A stretch of DNA of 64,000 nt, taken from positions 80,491-144,490 of the forward strand of contig JAUHXS010000009.1 in assembly GCA_030426955.1 (NCBI GenBank), given 5' to 3'. Position numbers and translations under genes: made by a program. The notes beneath the pieces were generated by a model, which worked only from the letters and a program-made list of their open reading frames with translations, made no database searches and was not told the origin of the DNA. Each line of letters begins with the position of its first letter. Position 1 is the stretch's first letter. Origin of the DNA: Bacteroidia bacterium (GTDB lineage Bacteria; Bacteroidota; Bacteroidia; Chitinophagales; JAUHXS01). Shown here in pieces: positions 1 to 8,033 of this stretch.

Positions 1-255
1 TACTACAATTACTTGAGGAGATTCATGCTGAATACCTAGCTTATCCGCAATATGATTAGAAATTTCCCTGAAAGTAATTAGGTCTAACAAATAAGTTGCC
101 CCAGAATTCATTAGGGCAACGTCCCTTTCCAAACGCCCCTTAGCCATAGTGCTTATAGGGCAACGTGTGCTATGCTTAAAGAACAATATAGGTTGTTGAC
201 TTGATTCAATTAAGCCATCAACCTGAACTATACTATTCAGTTTGTTCCAAGACAT
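1..255 (-). CDS. ytxJ: Bacillithiol-system protein YtxJ (BrxC-like monothiol bacilliredoxin), C-terminus outside window
   Basis: The reading frame runs leftward from an ATG at 255 and is still open at base 1, so only the N-terminal 85 residues are seen. It begins MSWNKLNSI and carries HSTRCPIS near residues 28-35, then LERD, a YLLDLI strand and GIQHESPQ. This is the thioredoxin-like fold with a single redox cysteine (TRCPIS) known from the YtxJ/BrxC family, which reduces mixed disulfides between bacillithiol and proteins in the cytoplasm. The typical protein is about 110-130 residues, so roughly a third is missing. Assignment rests on the motif and the cis-proline region (HESPQ). No bacillithiol synthesis genes lie in the window. 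Confidence 0.75.
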   Translation of the reverse strand, partial: MSWNKLNSIVQVDGLIESSQQPILFFKHSTRCPISTMAKGRLERDVALMNSGATYLLDLITFREISNHIADKLGIQHESPQVIVV

Positions 256-292
256 AGGTATCCTGCGAAACTAAAAATAAAAATACTATTAT

Positions 293-445
293 CTAGCTGT
301 TAGCATCAGCAGAAACTTCTACTGAAGTAATTGCACCAGGGCAACCAGTTTTTTGTTGAGCAGTACAAGAAGACAATACAAAAGAAACCACACTAAATGC
401 GATTGCTACGAATAAAACTTTAGATATATTTTTTCTATTTGTCAT
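293..445 (-). CDS. Small predicted lipoprotein, 50 aa
   Basis: A short frame from ATG at 445 to TAG at 293-295 encodes a basic N-terminus, a hydrophobic stretch (VLFVAIAFSVVSFVL, about residues 10-24) and a lipobox-like LSSC with Cys27, followed by a short polar tail with a second cysteine in GCPG. It reads as a signal-peptidase II lipoprotein with almost no mature domain. It lies 37 bases upstream of ytxJ on the same strand and could be co-transcribed. Such tiny lipoproteins are common in Bacteroidota. No function can be assigned. The signal peptide and the stop position support it as a real gene, but the length makes this moderate. Confidence 0.5.
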   Translation of the reverse strand: MTNRKNISKVLFVAIAFSVVSFVLSSCTAQQKTGCPGAITSVEVSADANS

Positions 446-564
446 GACATTTATTTTAACGTGTTGCAATTATAATATATACTACAACACAGCGACTAAA
501 TTAAAAGTTCTTTTTAAAACAAAAAAATAATTATGTTTTAAAGTTTGTTACCTACCTTTAACGG

Positions 565-1923
565 ATGAGGATTCATTTTGTTGCAATTGGAGGCAGTATT
601 ATGCACAATCTAGCTATAGCACTCTCCAACAAAGGGTTTCAGATAAGTGGCTCTGATGATGAAATCTTTGAACCTGCGAAAAGTAACCTAAAGAAATACA
701 ATTTACTTCCAGAAGAAATTGGCTGGCATCCATCAAAAATCGACCAAAGCATTGATGCTGTTATACTAGGAATGCATGCAAAACAGGACAATCCTGAACT
801 AATAAAAGCTCAAAAACTGGGTATTAAGATTTACTCCTATCCTGAGTTTATTTTTGAGCAAAGCAAAAACAAGAAACGCATTGTTATAGGTGGCAGTCAT
901 GGCAAAACGACGATTACCTCCATGATAATGCATGTATTAAATGGTCAAAACTTAAATTATGACTACTTGGTCGGAGCCCAACTAGAAGGTTATGAGACCA
1001 TGGTAAAAGTGACTAATGATGCACCTATTATCATAATGGAAGGAGACGAGTATTTAGCCTCTCCTATTGATAAAAGACCCAAATTTCATTTTTACAAACC
1101 CGATATTGCTGTGTTGAGTGGAATAGCTTGGGATCATATCAATGTGTTTCCCACGTTTGAAAATTATATTGAACAGTTTCAAATTTTTATCGAATCTATA
1201 TCAGAAAATGGGACCATCTTTTACAATGCTGAAGATGAGAATTTGGTTCACATTATTCAACAAGCTAAAAATCCTTGTAAAAAGATTCCTTATCGTGAAC
1301 ACGATTCCAGTATTGACCGTAACATTACACACTTAAAAACGCAGAACGGATCTGTTCCCATTCAAATATTTGGATCTCATAACTTACAAAACTTACAGGC
1401 GGCTCGCTTGATATGCGAAGAAATTGGTATTGACCAAGCTTCCTTCTATCAAGCAATTCAATCTTTTAAGGGCGCGTCTAAAAGAATGGAATTACTAAAC
1501 TCAAATGATAATATATCTGTTTATAAGGATTTTGCCCATGCTCCTTCAAAGGTTAAAGCAAGCATTGCCGCTGCAAAAGATCAGTTTAGTAACAGATCAT
1601 TGATAGCCTGCCTAGAGTTACACACGTACAGCAGCCTAAATAAAAAATTTTTAGATGAGTATGCAAATACAATGAATATAGCCGATAATGCGATAGTTTA
1701 TTTTGATAACCATGCACTTTCATTAAAACAATTGCCTGACCTTAACATTGATGATATAAAAAAGGCTTTTGCCAATGAAAATCTCGAAATTATAAATAAT
1801 GCAAATGAGTTGGAACAAACATTATTAAACCACAAAAAACCTGATAGTACTTTTCTATTGATGAGTTCAGGAAACTTTGGTGGAGTTAATCTGGAGAAAC
1901 TTTCAAAAGAATTGACCGTATGA
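565..1923 (+). CDS. mpl: UDP-N-acetylmuramate:L-alanyl-gamma-D-glutamyl-meso-DAP ligase (Mpl)
   Basis: The 452-residue product is a full-length Mur-ligase-family enzyme. Mpl attaches recycled murein tripeptide to UDP-MurNAc in the cytoplasm, saving peptidoglycan precursors. The N-terminal Rossmann motif (HFVAIGGSIMHNLAIAL, residues 4-20) is the Mpl rather than the MurC form. The ATP site GGSHGKTT lies near residue 108, an EGDEY motif near 160, and the C-terminal domain holds the KDFAHAPSK segment. The start ATG follows directly from the family N-terminus. The next gene overlaps it by four bases (ATGA), so the two are likely translationally coupled. MurC is the only close alternative, and the N-terminus argues against it. 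Confidence 0.9.
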   Translation: MRIHFVAIGGSIMHNLAIALSNKGFQISGSDDEIFEPAKSNLKKYNLLPEEIGWHPSKIDQSIDAVILGMHAKQDNPELIKAQKLGIKIYSYPEFIFEQSKNKKRIVIGGSHGKTTITSMIMHVLNGQNLNYDYLVGAQLEGYETMVKVTNDAPIIIMEGDEYLASPIDKRPKFHFYKPDIAVLSGIAWDHINVFPTFENYIEQFQIFIESISENGTIFYNAEDENLVHIIQQAKNPCKKIPYREHDSSIDRNITHLKTQNGSVPIQIFGSHNLQNLQAARLICEEIGIDQASFYQAIQSFKGASKRMELLNSNDNISVYKDFAHAPSKVKASIAAAKDQFSNRSLIACLELHTYSSLNKKFLDEYANTMNIADNAIVYFDNHALSLKQLPDLNIDDIKKAFANENLEIINNANELEQTLLNHKKPDSTFLLMSSGNFGGVNLEKLSKELTV

Positions 1924-2684
1924 AATTGAATTTAAAAAAACCTTTGGCTTTTCTTGATTTAGAAACAACTGGTGTAAATGTGGCTACAGATAGAATTGTT
2001 GAAATATCAATTCACAAAGTTTTACCCGATGGCAGCACGTTGACAAAAACTAAGCGTGTTAATCCTGTTATTCCTATTCCTTTACAAGCATCATTGGTTC
2101 ACGGCATTTATGATCGAGATATTGTTGACGAACCGACTCTTAAAGATCTCGCCAAGGAGATAGTTGATTTTTTAACAGATTGTGATATTGCTGGATACAA
2201 TTCCAACCGATTTGATATTCCTCTTCTTATTGAAGAGTTTCATAGAGCAAAGGTTAAGTTCAACATTGATAACGTTCGTTTTATAGATGTTCAAAACATC
2301 TTTCACAAAATGGAAAAAAGAACATTGGAGGCTGCCTATAAGTTTTATTGCGACAAAGATTTAACCAACGCCCATAGTGCAGAGGCAGACACCATTGCGA
2401 CTTACGAAGTATTGTTAGGCCAATTGAGTAAATATGAAGGTGAGTTGAAAAATGATACTGATTTTCTTGCTGAGTTTTCGGGCTATGGAGAGTTTGTTGA
2501 TTTTGGAAGAAGAATGGTCTACAACGAAGATGGTGAAGAGGTATTTAACTTTGGCAAATATAAAGGAAGACTAGTTAAAGAAGTTCTAAAGCGCGAGCCA
2601 CATTATTATGACTGGATGATGAAAAGCGAATTTCCATACGATACGAAGGAAAAGTTAAAAAATCTTAAATTAAAGTATTCTTAA
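1920..2684 (+). CDS. DnaQ-fold 3'-5' exonuclease
   Basis: A 254-residue DEDDh-type exonuclease. Exo I is FLDLETTG (residues 11-18, with Asp13 and Glu15 as metal ligands), exo II is near NSNRFDIP (about 96-103), and exo III is HSAEADT (about 151-157, catalytic His and Asp). A C-terminal extension with FNFGKYKGR and YYDWMM resembles the small ssDNA-exonuclease-associated domain seen in exonuclease X-like proteins (DUF3820 type). It is expected to trim single-stranded 3' ends in repair or proofreading. It is not a polymerase III epsilon subunit in the strict sense, as no polymerase-binding tail is evident. The start codon overlaps the mpl stop (ATGA). Confidence 0.82.
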   Translation: MKLNLKKPLAFLDLETTGVNVATDRIVEISIHKVLPDGSTLTKTKRVNPVIPIPLQASLVHGIYDRDIVDEPTLKDLAKEIVDFLTDCDIAGYNSNRFDIPLLIEEFHRAKVKFNIDNVRFIDVQNIFHKMEKRTLEAAYKFYCDKDLTNAHSAEADTIATYEVLLGQLSKYEGELKNDTDFLAEFSGYGEFVDFGRRMVYNEDGEEVFNFGKYKGRLVKEVLKREPHYYDWMMKSEFPYDTKEKLKNLKLKYS

Positions 2685-2725
2685 CATAAATTACGATCTT
2701 TAACGTTAAGTAAGGAAAAGCACTA

Positions 2726-3472
2726 TTGAGCAATTGTCTAGTCATATTACCCACCTATAACGAAAAGGAAAATATATCAAAGATCATTGCTGCTATTTTT
2801 GACCTACCTATTAATTTTCACATTCTCATCATTGATGACAATTCGCCAGATGGAACAGCCGATATCGTAAAAGGTATTCAATCTCAACGTAATGGAGATT
2901 TATTTTTAGAGCAAAGAACAGGTAAACTTGGACTTGGAACAGCTTATATACATGGTTTTAAATGGGCGATAGCAAAAGGGTACGACTACATTTTTGAGAT
3001 CGATGCAGACTTTTCACATAATCCAAAAGATCTGGTAAGACTCTATAAAGCTTGTAGTGAAGAAGGTGCAGATTTGGCCATTGGATCAAGGTATACCAAG
3101 GGTGGCAAGGTAAAAAACTGGCCATTGGGTCGAATTCTAATTTCCTATTTTGCATCTATATATGTAAAAATCATTACCTGGATTCCCGTCAATGATACGA
3201 CTGCAGGGTTTGTGTGTTATAAGCGCAAAGTAATTGAAGCTATCAACTTGGACAATATAAAATGTATTGGTTATGCCTTTCAAATTGAGATGAAGTTTGC
3301 TACTTGGAAGCTAGGCTTCAAAATAAAAGAAGTACCTATTACTTTTGTTGATAGAATTGAAGGTGTTTCTAAAATGTCTTCCGGCATATTTAATGAAGCG
3401 GTATTTGGCGTCTTGAGAATGCAGTGGCGATACTTAAAGGGAAAAGCTAAAGGCTTTTACAAGAAAATATAA
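2726..3472 (+). CDS. Polyprenol monophosphomannose synthase-like GT2 glycosyltransferase
   Basis: A 248-residue family-2 glycosyltransferase of the DPM1 type without membrane segments. Visible motifs are ILPTYNEKENI (7-17), IIDDNSPDGTA (35-45), the DxD-bearing EIDADFSHNP near 91-100 and GSRYTKGG near 120. It should transfer a hexose, probably mannose, from a nucleotide sugar to a polyprenyl phosphate at the inner face of the cytoplasmic membrane. The start is TTG at 2726, preceded by a purine-rich AAGGAAAAG. No upstream ATG in frame gives the family N-terminus. The gene follows the exonuclease by 41 bases. Its stop codon and that of the convergent BatA gene lie in opposite arms of a small hairpin (3470-3492). 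Confidence 0.8.
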   Translation: MSNCLVILPTYNEKENISKIIAAIFDLPINFHILIIDDNSPDGTADIVKGIQSQRNGDLFLEQRTGKLGLGTAYIHGFKWAIAKGYDYIFEIDADFSHNPKDLVRLYKACSEEGADLAIGSRYTKGGKVKNWPLGRILISYFASIYVKIITWIPVNDTTAGFVCYKRKVIEAINLDNIKCIGYAFQIEMKFATWKLGFKIKEVPITFVDRIEGVSKMSSGIFNEAVFGVLRMQWRYLKGKAKGFYKKI

Positions 3473-3489
3473 GAAGACTCAATACTTTC

Positions 3490-5526
3490 TTACTTCCAAA
3501 ATCTTAGCAATAGAACTTCTGCTCCAAGAAAAAGGAGTGCCAGTATGATGCACCATTTCCATAGCACGATTCCTTTATTCAGTTGTTTTATATTCTCTAC
3601 TAAAATTTCCCCGGAAGCATCGCTTAGTACGCTAAAACCAACTTTACCAGCTAATTCCTTTAACTCCACTTCATCTAAATAATTCAAATCCGACTCTGTT
3701 CTTGAGTAATTAAATGCCAGCCAGCCACTTCCATCTATGCTGTTTTGATCTAAATAATATTCATAAAAACCAGCTGTTTTGACATTTGTTTTCATATCAA
3801 GGAATATACGGTTGTCTACATATTTATATTCCGGAATAAACTCAACTTCATTATTACGAACCTTGTATACTTGATCCTTTTCTAATGTAGTTCCCTTAAT
3901 TTCGACTAAACTTCCGATACCAATTTCATAAGCTTGTAAGTATGAACGTGTGCCACTCAAAGTAACTTTATAGAGAAATGGAACAAATAGGCTATGTGTC
4001 GCAAAGTTGGAATACTCTTTACCTAGGGGGGCATTGACAATATAGACCTGACCTTTTTTATAATTATTTTTCACTATGAATGCACTGCCATCTTCATATT
4101 GCATAATTGGCTCTCCTCCGTATTTTTCATACGAAAAAGCATAATTATATAATGAATACGGCATATCTACATTTTTTTGCAAGTCCTCAAAAACATCACT
4201 GTATATATATTCACTGGTATTGATACGAGAAACCTTCTTTTTTATGTTATTTAAACCGTTCCACATACCTATCGACATGCGCTTTGAGAATTGATTGTAA
4301 GAATTAATATCTGCCTCTAGTGAGGGAATAAAAAGAACAGTTCCTCCCTTGGATATGTAACTTTCGATGCGTTCTATCAGCCCCGAGGAAATATTTCTAA
4401 GATCATTTAATATGACCAATTGATGTTCCTCAACAATTGAAAAGTCTAGCTGGTTTACATCTACCTCCTGATAGTTAAAATATTTTTTATTTCGATAAAA
4501 AGCATTTAAATATGGACTCTCCTCACTCCCTTTAATGGCAAGCACTTTATAGCTTTCACTTACCTTAAAAGTAAAGAAATACTGGTCGTCAAAAGTTACT
4601 GGAAAATCTTCTATTGAAAGCATCGCCTTGTACCAACCTGCTTCATCAACTGAAAAGGTCAAGGTGTCGACATAAGTTGTAATAGCCTTGAAATCATATT
4701 CAGCAATACCTTTCGTTTGACCATTTATTTTAAGCTCAACTCTGCCTTTTTTCGAATTATCCTCTTGGTTACACTTCATCCTAACAATTAACCTGATAGG
4801 CTCTTTTATCAATATATAAGGCTTTTCCAGCCAGCAACTGTCAATATAAATATTGTTAATAGCTTGATTGCTTAGCGGCAACATATACCCCTTTAATGTA
4901 GAATCTATATTGTCTGTGTCTAGATCAATTATGGATTTTTGGAAGTCAGATATCCAATAAGATTTGATATTCTGATCATCTACTTTATCTATATTATTTT
5001 GCTTTTTATAAACTTCTGATAACATTCTTGTAGTTGGAGATAGTGCAACCTCATCGATCATATTAATCATTTGGTCTTTGCTATAAAATTTCTGGTGTTT
5101 GCCTTTAAACTCATTAGTAATAAGATTATATTTTGTGTTATAGTCATGTGCATTTACGACTTGCACTGCTCTATCTTTTGCCTGTTCTAACAACGATCTA
5201 TTGTCTGCTCCAGCTTCCATACTAAGGGAATTATCTAGGTATATGCTAACTATATCGTAAATACTAGACATCTGGCTATTTTCTTTATTAGGAATATAAG
5301 GCTGGGCAAAAGCTAACACAATAAAAATCAATGCAAGTATTCTTGCAAAAAGCACTAGCAGATGTTTTAACTTGGCTTGACGATTGGTTTCTTTCTTAAT
5401 CTCTTTTAAGAAACGAACATTAGTAAAATAGACTTTCTGATACTTCCTAAAATTAAAAAGATGAATAGCAATAGGAATTGTGACAAGACCTAGGGCAAAG
5501 AGAAATGATGGAAATAAAAAACTCAT
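3490..5526 (-). CDS. BatA-domain membrane protein with von Willebrand-like segment
   Basis: 678 residues. The N-terminal ~90 residues form the BatA aerotolerance domain: two hydrophobic segments (about 4-25 and 55-78) around the conserved IPIAIHLFNFRKYQKVYFTN region. A vWA-like stretch follows with DNSLSMEAG (DxSxS metal-site pattern, near residue 93). The middle is periplasmic beta-rich sequence, with a predicted class-I glutamine-amidotransferase-like region around VILNDLRN and GGTVLFIPS. A final membrane helix lies at residues ~655-675. Such proteins are usual in Bacteroidota near Bat or MoxR genes, but none is adjacent here. The molecular role is unknown, with an envelope scaffold as one possibility. 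A TACTTTTG box lies just upstream of the ATG (5535-5542 on the complement). Confidence 0.75.
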   Translation of the reverse strand: MSFLFPSFLFALGLVTIPIAIHLFNFRKYQKVYFTNVRFLKEIKKETNRQAKLKHLLVLFARILALIFIVLAFAQPYIPNKENSQMSSIYDIVSIYLDNSLSMEAGADNRSLLEQAKDRAVQVVNAHDYNTKYNLITNEFKGKHQKFYSKDQMINMIDEVALSPTTRMLSEVYKKQNNIDKVDDQNIKSYWISDFQKSIIDLDTDNIDSTLKGYMLPLSNQAINNIYIDSCWLEKPYILIKEPIRLIVRMKCNQEDNSKKGRVELKINGQTKGIAEYDFKAITTYVDTLTFSVDEAGWYKAMLSIEDFPVTFDDQYFFTFKVSESYKVLAIKGSEESPYLNAFYRNKKYFNYQEVDVNQLDFSIVEEHQLVILNDLRNISSGLIERIESYISKGGTVLFIPSLEADINSYNQFSKRMSIGMWNGLNNIKKKVSRINTSEYIYSDVFEDLQKNVDMPYSLYNYAFSYEKYGGEPIMQYEDGSAFIVKNNYKKGQVYIVNAPLGKEYSNFATHSLFVPFLYKVTLSGTRSYLQAYEIGIGSLVEIKGTTLEKDQVYKVRNNEVEFIPEYKYVDNRIFLDMKTNVKTAGFYEYYLDQNSIDGSGWLAFNYSRTESDLNYLDEVELKELAGKVGFSVLSDASGEILVENIKQLNKGIVLWKWCIILALLFLGAEVLLLRFWK

Positions 5527-5723
5527 TTATATGACAAAAGTAATATTAAGAATTAACTCTTTAAGTATTCTTATTTTTTGTCTTAAAACGGTTTTGCTTA
5601 CGTTTTATTCTATAGTACAACCCAATTAAATATCAATGTAATTTATTTACGTATATCAAGAGACGAAAACTCTTTTTAAGCAACTAATGGTTATCTTCAA
5701 CAATTATTTTATACCTGTTAGCT

Positions 5724-5894
5724 ATGGGCAAAAAGAAAAACAAGGGTAGAAATCAACGTACATTCAAACTTGCATTACATGATATCAAAATATCAAACAA
5801 GTGCAAGTCTAAATGTTGTAAAAAGTATAAAAAATCGGCATCGAAACGCTGTAAAAAATGTCCTTGCTATGATTTGCTAAAAAAGGTCGCGTAA
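5724..5894 (+). CDS. Small basic cysteine-rich protein, 56 aa
   Basis: ATG at 5724 to TAA at 5892-5894. The product is very basic (Lys/Arg dominate) and has six cysteines, all in the C-terminal 30 residues: a KCKSKCCKKY cluster and a RCKKCPCYDL cluster. The two CxxxCC / CxxCxC-like groups could bind one zinc ion. It sits alone between two minus-strand genes and is followed by a small hairpin that includes its own stop codon. I do not recognise a family with confidence. The regular cysteine spacing and the clean start and stop suggest a genuine small gene rather than chance. Confidence 0.5.
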   Translation: MGKKKNKGRNQRTFKLALHDIKISNKCKSKCCKKYKKSASKRCKKCPCYDLLKKVA

Positions 5895-5908
5895 TGCTTT
5901 TTGCATTA
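5892..5908. terminator. Small hairpin holding both convergent stop codons
   Basis: A perfect 6-bp stem TAATGC / GCATTA with a TTTTT loop. The stop codon of the small plus-strand gene (5892-5894) and of the minus-strand gene (5906-5908) occupy the two arms. There is no long T-run after the stem in either direction, so it is at best a weak bidirectional terminator. Confidence 0.3.
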
Positions 5909-6376
5909 TTTCATCAATTTACCGTCAACGTAATACTCTTCCTTTATAATTTCCCCAGCTTCATTAAAGTATCTCCAATGGCCATGCCTAACTGTAAAGT
6001 ACTCTTTGTGCCACCAATCTGATGGTGTTTGCTCTCCCGTCTCTTTATCAATTCGATACCCCTTGAGGTTAAATTTTCCAAACTCGTCATTACCTTTATA
6101 GCTAGCAATAAACTCCAGTTTTGAATTTTCATCATATGACCATATGGTAGCATCACCCGTTTCCCCATAAATGTAAACATTGAAATGTCCTTCATCTCTT
6201 TCATCTTTATTTGCTTTTCTTACTTGATGCAATTCACTTTTAAATTGGTATTGTAACCTAGCAGGTACTATATCGTATCGATACATTGCATCAAGTGCAC
6301 CATCCCCGTTCTCTGCAAGAGATAATGAATAACTAAAAATGATCGCACTTACTAAAATGGAAATTAACTTTGTCAT
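5906..6376 (-). CDS. Secreted hypothetical protein with YwqK/MORN-like C-terminus
   Basis: 156 residues starting with a signal peptide (MTKLISILVSAIIFSYSLSLA, cleavage near 21). The mature part has no enzyme motif I recognise. The last ~30 residues (GHWRYFNEAG, then IIKEEYYVDGK) match the YwqK/MORN-like repeat, which often appears in several copies in Bacteroidota proteins. Only one clear copy is present. Periplasmic or outer-membrane location is inferred. It lies convergent to the small cysteine-rich gene and downstream of the tRNA locus. No function is proposed. Confidence 0.6.
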   Translation of the reverse strand: MTKLISILVSAIIFSYSLSLAENGDGALDAMYRYDIVPARLQYQFKSELHQVRKANKDERDEGHFNVYIYGETGDATIWSYDENSKLEFIASYKGNDEFGKFNLKGYRIDKETGEQTPSDWWHKEYFTVRHGHWRYFNEAGEIIKEEYYVDGKLMK

Positions 6377-6458
6377 AGATTACAGATTTTGTTTCAAGTA
6401 ATTCTAACCTATTAGATAGAATTTAACAAAGCAAAATATGTCAAAAAAAAGGAGTTGT

Positions 6459-6493
6459 AAAAAAAGCCCTCTTTTGCCGAAGCTCCAGAGGGC
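6459..6493 (-). terminator. Intrinsic terminator of the initiator tRNA gene
   Basis: On the minus strand, GCCCTCT and AGAGGGC form a perfect 7-bp stem (6466-6472 with 6487-6493), followed by seven T (6459-6465). It starts only four bases after the tRNA 3' end, which fits termination of the tRNA transcript. Confidence 0.85.
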
Positions 6494-6497
6494 AATG

Positions 6498-6570
<73 letters not shown>

Positions 6571-6629
6571 ATATAATCTTCGTGCCTTCATGAATAAAAT
6601 AAACCCTTTAGGGTTGTCGTACAGTTGGT

Positions 6630-6669
6630 CCGACGAGCTATCCGCCAACTGGCGGACTTCCACCCCGCG
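6630..6669 (-). pseudogene. Truncated tRNA-fMet copy B (5' portion only, D-arm expanded)
   Basis: The minus strand reads CGCGGGGTGGAA, then the 16-base palindrome TCCGCCAGTTGGCGGA, then TAGCTCGTCGG. This matches the intact tRNA from base 1 into the anticodon stem, except that the D-loop is replaced by the palindrome. The anticodon, variable and T regions are missing, so it cannot be a functional tRNA. Its 5' end is preceded by TTACAT, like the other two copies. The GIY-YIG gene reads into it and takes its stop codon here. Confidence 0.8.
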
Positions 6670-6913
6670 ATGTAATTTTATTCCTAATAAAGGAACGTCC
6701 CTTGGCTGATTTTAGTTCCTTTTCTCTTTTTAGAGCTAAGGATCTTGTTTCTAGGTTTTCTTTGTAGATAACCTGCCAGGGTCTAAATTTTTTCGTCCAA
6801 CCTTTTTCACTTAACTCATTATGGTATTCGAGCCGTTTTTCTAGGTTGGAAGTCTGACCGATATAGATTTTATTATACTTTTCAGAATATAATCCATAAA
6901 CTATATAAGTCAT
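6638..6913 (-). CDS. GIY-YIG nuclease domain protein located between tRNA-fMet fragments
   Basis: Start ATG at 6913. The open frame extends further upstream, but that part is only translated tRNA fragment. The 91-residue product is a single GIY-YIG domain: VYGLYS (5-10) and IYIGQTSNLEKRLEYHN (16-32, with the catalytic Arg27), then RPWQVIY and the KREKELKSAKGRSFI end. It resembles the short UPF0213/URI-like single-domain proteins, which may nick or cut DNA. The natural domain ends near residue 80. The last 11 residues (TSRGGSPPVGG) and the stop come from tRNA fragment B and its palindrome. It lies between two truncated tRNA copies, suggesting a tRNA-targeting mobile gene. Nuclease activity is inferred from motifs only. 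Confidence 0.75.
   Translation of the reverse strand: MTYIVYGLYSEKYNKIYIGQTSNLEKRLEYHNELSEKGWTKKFRPWQVIYKENLETRSLALKREKELKSAKGRSFIRNKITSRGGSPPVGG
6641..6656. repeat. 16-base palindrome in D-arm of tRNA fragment B
   Basis: TCCGCCAACTGGCGGA, self-complementary except for the two central bases. Identical to 6961-6976. It contains the CAGTTGG core that many initiator tRNAs carry in the D-loop. Confidence 0.8.
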
Positions 6914-6928
6914 TTCAGTACTTTTAAG

Positions 6929-6988
<60 letters not shown>

Positions 6989-7117
6989 ATGTACCAACAA
7001 AGGTAATACTTTGAGATTAATTTTTTTAAAATCAATAAAGAAATTTGAATTTCAAGCCAGATTTACTGGTTTTTGAATGAATAATCTTGTAATCTTACAA
7101 TCTTTAATTTTCAATTT

Positions 7118-7990
7118 ATGATTCACAAAGCAGGCTTCGTAAACATCATAGGCAAACCCAATGTAGGTAAATCTACACTGATGAACACTTTGGTAGGGGA
7201 AAAGCTATCCATCATTACTTCAAAGGCTCAAACTACACGCCATCGCATAATGGGTATGGTTAATGGAGATGATTTCCAGATTGTATTCTCAGATACGCCT
7301 GGAATCATCCAGCCAAACTACAAAATGCAAGAGTCTATGATGCATTTTGTAACCTCTTCTTTCGCTGATGCAGATATCATTTTGTTCATTACAGATATAT
7401 ATGAAAAAGAACATCCTAAAGAGCTTATAGAAAAACTCAATAAAGTCGACATTTCAACTTTTGTAGTAATCAATAAAATTGATCAAACTGAAGAAGATCA
7501 AGTTAAAAAACTACAAGATGAATGGTCTAGTCTGTTACCCAAAGCAAAAGTACTCCCAATATCAGCGTTAAAAAAGACTAATACGGAAGATCTTCTAAAA
7601 AGGATTACAACACTATTGCCTGAGTCACCAGCCTATTATCCAAAAGATCAGCTCACAGATAAACCAGAACGCTTTTTTGTATCGGAAATCATACGAGAAA
7701 AAATATTACTACTTTATAAGCAAGAAATCCCCTATTCTGTTGAGATTGTTGTGCATGAGTTTAAAGATTCCAAAGACATAGTAAGGATAAAAGCGGACAT
7801 CTTAGTGAATAGAAAATCTCAAAAGCCCATCATAATAGGGAAGTCAGGATCAAAGATAAAGGAACTAGGCATTGCATCAAGAAAAGACTGCGAAAAATTC
7901 TTGGAAAAGCAAGTTCATTTAGAATTGTATGTAAGGGTAAAGGAAGGCTGGAGAGAAAACGAAAACTTATTGGATAAGCTAGGATATTAA
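7118..7990 (+). CDS. era: GTPase Era
   Basis: 290 residues, the usual Era length. G1 is GKPNVGKST (residues 12-20), G3 DTPG (near 58), G4 NKID (near 120), G5 SALKK, then a C-terminal KH domain with IIIGKSGSKIKELG and the terminal LYVRVKEGW. Era binds the 3' end of 16S rRNA through the KH domain and assists 30S maturation in the cytoplasm. The ATG at 7118 gives the standard MIHKAGFVNIIGKPN start. It stands as a single gene, ending in a strong hairpin at 7999-8022, and shares the GTPase ribosome-assembly theme with der nearby. Confidence 0.97.
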   Translation: MIHKAGFVNIIGKPNVGKSTLMNTLVGEKLSIITSKAQTTRHRIMGMVNGDDFQIVFSDTPGIIQPNYKMQESMMHFVTSSFADADIILFITDIYEKEHPKELIEKLNKVDISTFVVINKIDQTEEDQVKKLQDEWSSLLPKAKVLPISALKKTNTEDLLKRITTLLPESPAYYPKDQLTDKPERFFVSEIIREKILLLYKQEIPYSVEIVVHEFKDSKDIVRIKADILVNRKSQKPIIIGKSGSKIKELGIASRKDCEKFLEKQVHLELYVRVKEGWRENENLLDKLGY

Positions 7991-7998
7991 GAAAGGGA

Positions 7999-8022
7999 AG
8001 CACGACAAGTTTTTGTCGTGCT
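7999..8022. terminator. Convergent hairpin between era and the acidic lipoprotein gene
   Basis: A perfect 10-bp stem, AGCACGACAA with TTGTCGTGCT, and a 4-base loop, placed 8 bases after the era stop and 11 bases before the opposing gene's stop. Only a weak T-run follows, but position and stability favour a bidirectional terminator. Confidence 0.65.
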
Positions 8023-8033
8023 AGTTATACTAT

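Noticed and set aside
5944..6204. 86-codon minus-strand frame overlapping the secreted hypothetical gene
   Set aside because: It is an alternative frame of the gene at 5906-6376, with no signal peptide or domain.
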